In this document: in pieces, positions 56,481 through 64,000 of the stretch
Numbering within the stretch: the first letter of the stretch is position 1
Layout of the letters: the number at the start of each line of letters is the position of its first letter
NCBI GenBank assembly: GCA_029834535.1
Contig: JAQMWT010000594.1
Location: 1-64,000 of the forward strand
DNA length: 64,000 bases
Direction of reading: 5' to 3'
Origin: Chrysophaeum taylorii
Taxonomy: Eukaryota > Sar > Pelagophyceae > Pelagomonadales > Pelagomonadaceae
Translations under genes and position numbers: made by a program
Notes under the pieces: model-generated
The model's input: only the letters and a program-made list of their open reading frames with translations
Told to the model about the DNA's origin: nothing
Databases searched by the model: none

Positions 56481-59415
56481 ATGAATCGGTTCGATGGGGG
56501 AGGGCCGGCCTCATCGTCTTCATCCTACGCCAACATATTCCGGTCGCGCGATCGGCGTCGTGGCAGCAACGGCGAGGCGGGCGAGGGCGAGGACACGACC
56601 GACACGGGATGGCGGTTGAGCGATCGTCTGTACGAGCTGTCCCTCGAGGCCGAAGAGGAGGAGAAGCGGCAACGGCGCGCCGCGACGCTCCAGGTAGGAA
56701 GGCGACGACAATACTCGCCTTGGACAATTGTCGCGTCGTTGTTGTTATTATTATTATTATTCTCAGGCCGACGCGCTGCACGACGCGCAGCGAGATCGCG
56801 CGCGGTTGCGCGCGCAGTTGGACGAGGTGAGGTTATGGACTCAATCCTTGCGACCCTGCGTCTCGCAGGCTCGCGAAGAGGCGAGGCGGGCCATGGACGA
56901 GGTCATGGGGGCGCGCGGAGCCGCGCGCGAGCGGGAGGAAGACTACGCGCGCGAGGTGGTCGTTTTGCGAGCCGAGGTCGCGCGGTGTCGCCAAGAGCTG
57001 CACGAGGCCAAAGCGCGGCTTTCGGGGTGTTCGTCGTGCCGCCACGAGCCCTTCTCGGCGGTGCCCGAGCCGCTGCATTCTGACGTAGACGAGGTCGAGG
57101 AGGACGCGGCGGGCCTCCTCGAAGCGATGGCGGCCTCGGGCGACGAGTCGGGCCTGCGGCTGGCGCTGTCGCCTTCGCCGCGCGCGAGCACTAAGGCCGC
57201 GTACCGGAACTTGCTCAGCCGCGCGCTCGTCGCGGCTGCCGAGGCGGGGTGCGCGGGCGCCTGCAAGCTGCTGGTGCGGCGGGGCGTCCTCGACTCGCGG
57301 CGGCCGCTCGCGCGGCGACGGACGACGGGCTGGACGGCCGTCCACGCGGCGGCCTACTCGCGGTGTGCCGAGGTGGTCGAGATCCTCGTGTCGACCGAGG
57401 CCTGCGCGCCGCAACCCCCCGAGCCAGGCCGAGCCAGCGCCGACGATCCCCTCGACCTCGCCGACGCCAAGGGTCGCACGGCGCTCATGGTCGCGGCCGA
57501 GCGCCGCGCGCCCGACGCGGTGCGCGCGCTCATGCGCGCGGGCGCCGACGCCGAGCTCCGACTTCGCGACGACCAGGAGGGCGAGCAGGACGTTTCCGAC
57601 GAAAAAAGAGGTCATGCCGCCGCCGCCGCCGCCGAAAGCAAAAAGGGCCGCGCGGCGCGCGACCTCTGCGAGGGCGACCGCGCGACGCTCGCCGCGCTCG
57701 AGTCGGCGGGCGAGCGGTTCTGGAACGCGTCGGCGGCCGGAAACCGCGCGTGGCGGCGGAAGGACTTTAGCGCGGCGCTGGCCCACTTCTCGGCGGCACT
57801 CGCGCTCTCGGCCGCGCTTTCCCAGCAGCAGCAGCAGCAGCAGGACGCGCCCGACTCGTCGGAGTCGCCGCCGTCCGGCGTCGACCTCGCGCGGCTCGAG
57901 CTCAACTGCGCCAAGGCGGCCCTCCGGCTCGGGCGAGCGCTCGACGCGGCCGAGCGCGCCGACGCCGCCCTCGACCGCCACCGGACCGCGACGCGCGGCG
58001 GCGTGTACGCGAACGCTCTCGCCGTGCGCGCCGAGTGTCGCGAGGCCGTGCACGACTTCGACGCCGCGGCGGCCGACTTCGACGAGCTCGTCAAGGTCGC
58101 CGAGACGGCCTCGAATCGCGAGGACGCGCGCTCCTGGCGCGACCGCGCGCGGCGCGCGCGCGAGTCGAGGGACGCGACGCACTACGCCATCCTCGGCATC
58201 GACCCGCGCGCCGACGACGCCGAGGTCAAGCGCGCCTACAAGCGCGCCTCGATGCGCTGGCACCCGGATCGCCGTCGCGACCTCAAGCGCGCGCCGACGG
58301 CCCGCGACGACAGAGCGCGCGCCGAGCGCCACTTTCGGCGCATCAACGAGGCCAAGGAAACCCTCCTCGACTCCTACAAGCGGGCCGTCTACGACGTCGA
58401 GAACCGCCGACGCCTCGCGGCCGAAGCCGACCGCGTCGACGACGAGAACAACAAGCGCGCCTGGCCGTGGCACGCGCCGCCGAGGCCCGCCGCCGAAGAA
58501 TCGCGCGTTTACGACGCCGCGGTCTCCTCGGCTGTCCGTTACGCGCGACCCTGGAGACCCGTCGTCGTCGTCGTCGTCGGGGACCAAAAAGAAGAACCGG
58601 ACGCTCGTCGCCTCGACGACGAGACTGCCCCGGCGCCGGCTCGCGTCTCCGCGAACAACGCCAAGAAGTCGTCGTCGTCCGAGTCGGCTTTCGAAGACGA
58701 GTCCAAAGTTGAGTCGTCGGAGGTACCCGACGAGTGGTCGTGGCGGCTCGGCCGGTACGAGGACGACCAGCGACGCGAGGAGCGACAGATTCCAGACGAG
58801 GCACAGAAGTCGTTTTCGTCGGATCGACGCGAGCCGGCGACGAACGGCGACGAAGACGAAACCTTTCGAGGGATCTTCGACCGCCGCGAGGAGGAGGACG
58901 ACGACGACCTCGGCACCTCGCTGGCCGACGCGCTCGCCGACGACGCCTTGTACTCTCGTTCCGAAAATACGCTCGACGACGACCTCGACGACGCCTTTGC
59001 GAACTCGGAGAACGACCTCGCCGCGCAGCTCCGGGACGCGGCCGAATGGTTCGACGTGCTCGACGCCGCCAACAAGGGCGAGCTCGACATGGCGCACTTC
59101 GACGAGCTCGTCGATCGCCTCGGCCTGAGCGAAGTCCTCGGCGAAGACGAGATGCAGCGTCAGCGCTTCTTTGCCGACCCCGTCGGCGCCGGCGTCCTCA
59201 GGCGCGGTGCCTTCCTCGGCTGGTTCGCGGTACGTCCGTTGCTCTTTTTTTCACCAAAACTTTTTCTCCTCCTCCTCTAGGCTCTTCTCGAAGGGAGCGA
59301 CTCTCGAGCCGCGCCAAATCCGCCCTCTCGCGAAGCATATCACGCCAAGAACTACCCCACCGCCACGAACCACGCCGCGCCGCCGCCGCCCTGGACCGAC
59401 GTCCACGCTCGCTGA
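56481..59415 (+). CDS. Coiled-coil, ankyrin, TPR and J-domain protein, 922 aa, four exons
   Basis: Exons 56481-56693, 56767-56826, 56869-59229 and 59281-59415; introns of 73, 42 and 51 nt, all phase 0. Domain order: coiled coil (about 45-160), ankyrin repeats (about 180-320: 'GWTAVHAAAYSRCAEVVEIL', 'GRTALMVAAERRAPDAVRAL'), TPRs (about 370-520: 'SAAGNRAWRRKDFSAALAHF', 'RAECREAVHDFDAAAADFDE'), J domain (about 530-610: 'HYAILGIDPRADDAEVKRAY', 'RWHPDRRRD' with HPD), a long acidic Ser/Asp/Glu-rich region, and an EF-hand-like segment ('FDVLDAANKGELDMAHF'). The TPR-J pair is as in DNAJC7; J stimulates Hsp70 and the TPRs bind Hsp70/Hsp90 tails. The added ankyrin block is unusual. Soluble, with no membrane helix. 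A 754-codon antisense frame is an artefact of GC-rich codon use. Confidence 0.88.
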
Positions 59416-59851
59416 CTTTCACTTCTTTTCGACTTGCCGACTTCGACTTCTTGCCTCGCGGCGGCGGCGGCGTTGACCTCACTTTTTTTTCCACCTTTTT
59501 TTTTGGGCATGCATGCATCCTCGTGATTTATTGACATGACCACGATGTCGTGTGCCCTCCCTTTTTGGTAGCGAAGAAGTGCGCTCGAGAGAGATGCCAC
59601 GCTATCACTCACCACACCGTGTTGAGATTTTAAATACATAAATAAATTATCCCGATATCTTCCGATATTGATAATAATAATAATAATAATAATAAGGGAT
59701 CAATAAATAGTAATTACGGCAGCACCGCGATTATTCTTCTTCCTTTCCAGTGTCGGCGTCCGAAGTTTCTTTCTTTGCTTTTTACACTCCTCCTTTTTCT
59801 TGTGCTGCACAGTCATCGTCGAAGTCCCTCTCGTTCCTGGCGAAGCAGCAT
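59416..59851. other. Spacer with (ATA)n microsatellite
   Basis: AT-rich 3' region; (ATA)n run at 59670-59695. TTCCAG at 59744-59749 could be a 3' splice site for the next gene. Confidence 0.5.
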
Positions 59852-60796
59852 ATGTCGATCGAGTGCTTCACCTCTATCGAGGCCTACAACGGCTGCAAAG
59901 GACTTTGTTGGGTGAACGAAACCGAGTGCGTTCTTCGCGCCGAACAAAAGGCATACGTACAAACTGCAAACGGTGCCGCTGCCCGTCGCGCTGTCCTCCT
60001 CGCGTCCTCCTCGACTCCCAAGCCACGCCCAAAGCTGGCTGTACGTGCGCACAGCGTTTCGATTCAAAACCGAAAGTTTCGCAGTCACGCGCGAACGCGG
60101 GCGCTCAACACGAACGATCTCGAGGTGCTGAGCATGAGAGACGTCGAAGAACTGTATCGCGAAGACTGCGAAGACGACGGAGGCGCGCACGGTCAGAAAG
60201 CTATCCTCGATGCCGTGGAAGCTCCTCCATGTGACGTGCCTACCAGCAGCGGCGCGAGCAACAACAAGGCTTTTTTACTTCCCGGAGACAATTTAAATAC
60301 CTGGCCATCTCTCCAAGCCAGCATGTCGAAAAACACCGACTCGGTCCAATTGTCCAACGCAAAGACATCCAGCGCCATAATGGACAGTGAGAGCGAGTCC
60401 TGGGTGGACTTGGAAGACAGGTCTTCGGCGTGGGATACTCAGAGCGCGACATCCGAGATGAGCTGGATCGATCTCAAATTGTCATTCAAGGAAGTTCTTA
60501 CGCGCGGGCTCTCGCCGACTCCGATTGACTCAAAGCTTGAATTTAGGCAGTACGTCCCTCGTTCCTGCTGTGATTCTGTTGAACGAAAGAGAGTTCGCGA
60601 CGAGCCGAAGCTCGAGCCCGAGGAGTCGGTTGATGCGAGCGAATATAACGGCGCGACACCTCAGACTGCTGTCGGAGACAAAGATCACGACTACTTTCGC
60701 CGAACGCGGCGCTCGCGACAATCTGCTATCTCGCGGAACCGCCGCCTCGCGAGTCGTAGTACCGCCGCGAAGACGCGTCGCGGCGATCGAGACTGA
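59852..60796 (+). CDS. Unrecognised hydrophilic protein, about 314 aa
   Basis: The open frame runs from about 59750, but the first ATG is 59852, giving MSIECFTSIEAYNGC. An AG at 59748-59749 leaves open an upstream exon. The chain is low in hydrophobic residues, Ser-, Arg- and Glu-rich, with a Cys-bearing start ('CKGLCWVNETEC'), a Trp-Ser/Asp repeat-like stretch ('SESWVDLEDRSSAWD', 'SEMSWIDLKLSF') and a strongly basic tail (RRTRRSRQSAISRNRR). The W-V/I-D-L pairs look like short linear binding motifs. No domain, signal or membrane segment. Probably nuclear or regulatory, mostly disordered; function unknown. Confidence 0.6.
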   Translation: MSIECFTSIEAYNGCKGLCWVNETECVLRAEQKAYVQTANGAAARRAVLLASSSTPKPRPKLAVRAHSVSIQNRKFRSHARTRALNTNDLEVLSMRDVEELYREDCEDDGGAHGQKAILDAVEAPPCDVPTSSGASNNKAFLLPGDNLNTWPSLQASMSKNTDSVQLSNAKTSSAIMDSESESWVDLEDRSSAWDTQSATSEMSWIDLKLSFKEVLTRGLSPTPIDSKLEFRQYVPRSCCDSVERKRVRDEPKLEPEESVDASEYNGATPQTAVGDKDHDYFRRTRRSRQSAISRNRRLASRSTAAKTRRGDRD

Positions 60797-61897
60797 TCTC
60801 GAGGTGGTTACTGCGTCGGTACGACGAGGCCCCGCGGTCGCGTGGCGTCCAGTTCGTTGGACCACAACAAGAAGTTTCATACAAAATACGGCTGATGTGC
60901 ACAACTCAGGAAATAAGACGCGCGAAGACAGCACTGTCGCATTCCAACGACACGTAGTTGTGGGAGAAGGCACGATACTCGATGCACGCGAGCGTCATGA
61001 GGTACGCCTGGTCTCTCAACACCCGCGGCGGCGGCTTCGCCCTCGAAGTGCAAGTAACATCCTAAAACACAGCTTTAATCACCAGCTCTCGATGGATGGT
61101 GTATGAGAGTAGCGGGCCAGACGTGAGACTAGCCATCCGCCTTGCCTTGAGCCCGGGTCGGTCCTCACTACTACCGACGTCACGAATTTTTTTTTCGGGG
61201 AAGAACAACGAGTTCCGCATGGTCGGTCGGTCCTGAAGACAAAGCGTCTGTTGACTTTTTTGCCGCGAAAAAAAGTCGTGCGTGGGAACTTCTTGTTACT
61301 ACATCGTCTTACTCCACGGGCGCAGCACCCAAGTGTGTCCCGCACCCTCTTCGCAGTCGACTTTTAAAAACACCCAAGTATTGCGATGTCGATCATCGAG
61401 TGTGTGATTTGAAAGCAAATTCTACTACTACTACGCCGAAATAATGGGCATCCCTCCCTCCCTCCCTCCATCCATCCATCCATCGTCGGATGATGTTTTT
61501 TGGCCTCGATGTACAAGAAGCGCTTCCCGCGCATTTAAACGCACGCAACTGTTGGTGGCAACGTTCGTGCGTGACGGCCGTCGGATAGTGCCGCAATCTG
61601 CGGTAACGGTGCGCCGCGTCGACTCTAACGCGAACTCGAGCCCTGAGCGGGATGCTTCGCACCTCGCGGCGGCGAACATCCTCGACTAGTAGTCTTTCTT
61701 GGCACCAGAACAGAATAAGCTCCGGTTGAGAACATCGAGGGCTTCATGGAGAGGCCCTAATCTGCCGGGGGCGACGCCGCAAGCACACTTCTCGACCTCG
61801 TGAGGGGGAGGGGTCGTCAACAGACGGCCCGACGCGTTCTCTCTCTCTCGAAGGAAGTGTCGTCAGCCTCGGCGGCGCCTTTTGGTTCGACCTGCTA
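60797..61897. other. 1.1-kb spacer
   Basis: No supported gene. Includes a T-run (61187-61196) and (CCCT)n/(CCAT)n repeats at 61451-61484. 'GTCGACTTTTAAAA' near 61358 resembles the dispersed 'TTTAAATGTCGAC' motif in inverse order, which may be chance. Confidence 0.45.
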
Positions 61898-63022
61898 CTA
61901 CAGACCCGAAGAATCGCGCAGCGTCAGTTTGAGCCGCAAAACTCTAGGTACGTAGAGGCGAAGGTCGCCGTCAATCGTCGTCGAATTCTGCGAGTTGCTG
62001 ACAAAGGTGACCACGAGTTGGTCGTCGGGACGGCGCGCGAGCTCTGGATGCAACTTTGGCGCGTAAGAATAAGCACGGTCGCAGCACAACTCTGGTGGAA
62101 TGCGAAAGATCGTTTCGGGTTCGGACCAAGTAGTTCCCGGGAGAGGTGGTCCTTCGAACGGTGCGGAGACTCGGATTTGGAGGTCGGGGGCGTCGAACGG
62201 AATCGAGAGAACGGCCCACCGATCGCCGAGGCGAAACAACGATGTTTCGGGCGGCGCGTCGTCAAAGAGCGGGGCCAGGCTCGAGGCGGGGACGAGGGGT
62301 CGCCAGCCATCGTGCGTGTAAAACTCGAGCGTCTCGTTCCACAGGGCCTCGTCGAAGGTCGGCGACGCGAGCGTCGCGAGAGGCAAGCGCGCGGCGACGG
62401 CCTCGTCGAAGGTCGCCGCCGCCGGAAAGCGGAGTTGTTGCTCCGTGGTTCGACGACCGAGCATGTACACCCAGGAACCATCGCGTACGAGAGCCGTCGG
62501 CCACGAGAGGCCCGACGCGAATCCCGGCAGGAGATTGGCCGAGAGAAGAGGCCAAACGAGAGGGTCGTCGGCCGAGGCGTTCAAGACGCTGAGCGTGATA
62601 CCGACCTGGGTGCAGCCAACACCGCAGGGGTTGGTCATGACCTTGCTGAACAAATAGAGGAGCCCGTCGACCACGAGCCCCGTCTCCGTCCAGTACCAGC
62701 GGCTCGGATCGAGCGGCGAGAGGAAGCCGGTACCTCCGCCGCCCGCGCAGTTTCCGCGGAGCGCGTGCTGCAGCTTCCTGGTATGATCCCAGATGGCGAC
62801 AGAGTTGCGGGTCATGCACTCGCGCTCGCGCTTCCCTTGGCTCACGTTTCCGACGATCGTGTCTTGGAATATCCAGAGGTACCGATCATTGTCGAGTCGG
62901 ATCGACGTCGCGCAGTCCGCGCCGAGCCAGGGGGGGTCTTCGTTGAACATGGGTTGCAAGAGGCGATCGGGGCCCCCGCTCGCGTGCCAGATCAGCCGCG
63001 CGTCGGCGGCGGCGGCGCATAA
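61898..63022 (-). CDS. Secreted propeller-like protein (DUF4185/DUF5005-like), about 370 aa
   Basis: The frame is open from above 63022 down to TGA/TAG at 61898. It reads 'ITSGVAGTILLCAAAADARL' (signal-peptide-like) then 'NEDPPWLGADCATSIRLDND', 'YLWIFQDTIVGN', 'NSVAIWDH', 'FSKVMTNPCGVGCTQVG', 'SWPTALVRDGSWVYMLGRR' and 'LGDRWAVLSIPFD'. The 'WLGxDxATS...LWxFxDTxxG...NSVA' pattern is that of five-bladed-propeller proteins related to DUF4185/DUF5005 and glycosidase-like folds, mostly secreted. Enzymatic activity is unproven. No ATG lies in frame before the signal-like stretch; an upstream mini-exon is likely. The first in-frame ATG (62950-62948, MFNED) is too far in. The AlkB gene is divergent. 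Confidence 0.7.
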   Translation of the reverse strand, partial: LCAAAADARLIWHASGGPDRLLQPMFNEDPPWLGADCATSIRLDNDRYLWIFQDTIVGNVSQGKRERECMTRNSVAIWDHTRKLQHALRGNCAGGGGTGFLSPLDPSRWYWTETGLVVDGLLYLFSKVMTNPCGVGCTQVGITLSVLNASADDPLVWPLLSANLLPGFASGLSWPTALVRDGSWVYMLGRRTTEQQLRFPAAATFDEAVAARLPLATLASPTFDEALWNETLEFYTHDGWRPLVPASSLAPLFDDAPPETSLFRLGDRWAVLSIPFDAPDLQIRVSAPFEGPPLPGTTWSEPETIFRIPPELCCDRAYSYAPKLHPELARRPDDQLVVTFVSNSQNSTTIDGDLRLYVPRVLRLKLTLRDSSGL

Positions 63023-63160
63023 TAATATGGTGCCTGCGACTCCGGACGTGATAATAACAAGGGACGAGGGTATGAAAACCTGCTTTGTGTTTGAAGACGC
63101 AGAAGAAGAAGAAGAAGCAACAACAGGGACACCTTGGGGTTATTAGTATCCTTCTTGCGC

Positions 63161-63197
63161 GACCGACCGACCGACCGACCGACCGACCGACCGACCG
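63161..63197. repeat. (GACC)n microsatellite, about nine units
   Basis: Pure tetranucleotide run just before the start codon of the AlkB-type gene (63204), so within its presumed 5' leader. Confidence 0.95.
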
Positions 63198-63203
63198 CGA
63201 AGA

Positions 63204-64000
63204 ATGCCGCCGAGGCAAGGGGAGGCGTCGCCCAGTCGGACGAGCGTGCGGAAGCGGGTCTGGCGGGAGGGGTCGTGGAGTCCATGGATGTGGTGCGAGA
63301 TGGGGAGGAGTGGGGTCGTCGAGCTGAAACTCCAGCGCGGCGGCAAGATCACGGTGCACCGCGACTACTTTGAGGAGGGTCCGCGGACGCAGGTGCTGCG
63401 GGAGCTCGAGGCGTGTGGGCTGTTTCGGCAGTACAAGTTTGGCAACGTCCCCGAGCCGCGGTTGCACGTGCTGCTCGCGCCTTCTTCGAGGTCGGAGAAC
63501 TTGTCGTACCAGTATCACGGCGTGACGATGGCAGCGCGGCCGCTCGAGGCAGTCCCGTTGCTCGAGGCCCTCGCGGGGGTGACGTCGTCGCGGTTCGACG
63601 GGGCGGAGTGGAACGTAGGCGTCGACGTCGTGTGCTACCGCGACGGAAAGGACTCGTGCGGCTGGCACGCGGACGACACGCAGGGCGAGCGGCTGGTGGT
63701 GTGCGTGGTCCTCGAAAGCGACGGAGGGTTGCGCAAGGTGTGCGTCCGTCCCAAGCAGCCCACCACCGCGAAGAAAAAGGGGTGGAACGGGTCGTCGCCT
63801 TCGCGAAAAAAGAAGCGGCGCGCCTCGGCTCACGCCGGCGAGGCGCCTCTGGTCGACGGCGACGAAGAGCTCGAGATGTGGATTGGCTCGGGCGACGCGT
63901 ACGCCATGGACCGCGGCGTGCAACTCGGATACGAGCATGCGGTCCCGAAGCGAGCCCCCCGCGAAGCGGTCGAGGGCCGGAGGATGGTCGTGATCATGCG
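63204..64000 (+). CDS. AlkB-type 2-oxoglutarate/Fe(II) dioxygenase, partial at the right edge
   Basis: The frame opens at ATG 63204 and continues to the window end without a stop (265 codons seen). It contains the AlkB core: 'ELEACGLFRQYKFGNVPEPR' (nucleotide-recognition lid region), 'WNVGVDVVCYRDGKDSCGWH' running into the H-x-D iron motif (WHADD), the distal His in 'GYEHAVPK', and 'RRMVVIM' then R, the R-x5-R motif that binds 2-oxoglutarate. AlkB homologues remove methyl groups from DNA or RNA bases. A Lys/Arg/Ser-rich insert of about 45 residues sits between the iron motif and the distal His. The sub-type (ALKBH2/3 versus others) is not settled. The extreme N-terminus is Arg-rich and may be a targeting sequence or non-coding. 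Confidence 0.85.
   Translation, partial: MPPRQGEASPSRTSVRKRVWREGSWSPWMWCEMGRSGVVELKLQRGGKITVHRDYFEEGPRTQVLRELEACGLFRQYKFGNVPEPRLHVLLAPSSRSENLSYQYHGVTMAARPLEAVPLLEALAGVTSSRFDGAEWNVGVDVVCYRDGKDSCGWHADDTQGERLVVCVVLESDGGLRKVCVRPKQPTTAKKKGWNGSSPSRKKKRRASAHAGEAPLVDGDEELEMWIGSGDAYAMDRGVQLGYEHAVPKRAPREAVEGRRMVVIM

Noticed and set aside
56833-59097. 754-codon open frame antisense to the ANK-TPR-J gene
   Set aside because: A shadow frame produced by GC-rich codon use; it has no domain, and the plus strand has clear ankyrin, TPR and J motifs.
57365-59128. 587-codon Arg/Ser/Thr-rich frame
   Set aside because: Plus-one frame of the J-domain gene; composition typical of an out-of-frame GC-rich gene.
63161-63197. 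CRISPR-like array
   Set aside because: Simple GACC microsatellite with no spacers; no CRISPR array is present anywhere in the window.

Overview
The window is nuclear DNA of a GC-rich, gene-dense unicellular eukaryote. It carries eukaryote-only genes (replication factor C subunit, ribosomal protein eS24, NIP7, TBCC-domain protein, phospholipid scramblase, ALR/Erv1 oxidase, canopy family, polycystin). These genes are cut by very small spliceosomal introns: I place 29, from 36 to 73 nt, with one GC-AG intron and one 16-nt exon. A polycystin channel and a TBCCD1-like protein fit a flagellated or centriole-bearing cell. The intron style, a cysteine-rich algal protein family and diatom-like LINE sequence make a stramenopile (heterokont) alga or a relative the best guess, but the lineage is inferred, not shown.

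Layout. 1-4074 is mostly non-coding, with one retroelement-like remnant. 4075-9134 holds a divergent pair, a coiled-coil protein (-) and an OSCA/CSC1-type channel (+), sharing a 180-bp promoter with three AAACCCTA boxes. 9135-14530 is a transposon graveyard: LINE endonuclease and LINE reverse transcriptase pieces on one strand, with a DDE-transposase remnant and repeats between them. 14533-26456 is compact: cysteine-rich protein, beta-lactamase-fold hydrolase (-) with a decayed partial copy downstream, ALR oxidase (+), class 3 lipase (-), RFC4 (-) head to head with RPS24 (+), a seven-blade WD40 protein (-), a canopy/J-domain protein (+) and an AI-2E-type membrane protein (+). After a 2.3-kb gap comes an unrecognised three-exon gene (28786-30049).

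30305-41510 (-) is one gene of about 3,700 codons: SAM-like N-terminus, armadillo-type repeats, ankyrin repeats and a polycystin (PKD2-type) channel. Two open frames separated by a TGA are joined by a 54-nt intron. 41700-43260 is a repeat patch around a PIF1/Helitron-helicase remnant. Then follow a 645-aa helical protein, a globin, a decayed coiled-coil pseudogene (-), a scramblase (+), a TBCCD1-like protein (-), a glutathione S-transferase (-), NIP7 (-), a 922-aa ANK-TPR-J protein (+), a 314-aa unknown (+), a secreted propeller-like protein (-) and an AlkB-type dioxygenase that runs off the right edge.

The genes are unrelated housekeeping, membrane and signalling genes, often in divergent pairs; there is no operon and no single pathway. 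The most novel points are the giant ARM-ANK-polycystin protein, the J domain nested inside a canopy domain, the ANK-TPR-J fusion, and the micro-intron grammar with its GTGCG donor bias.
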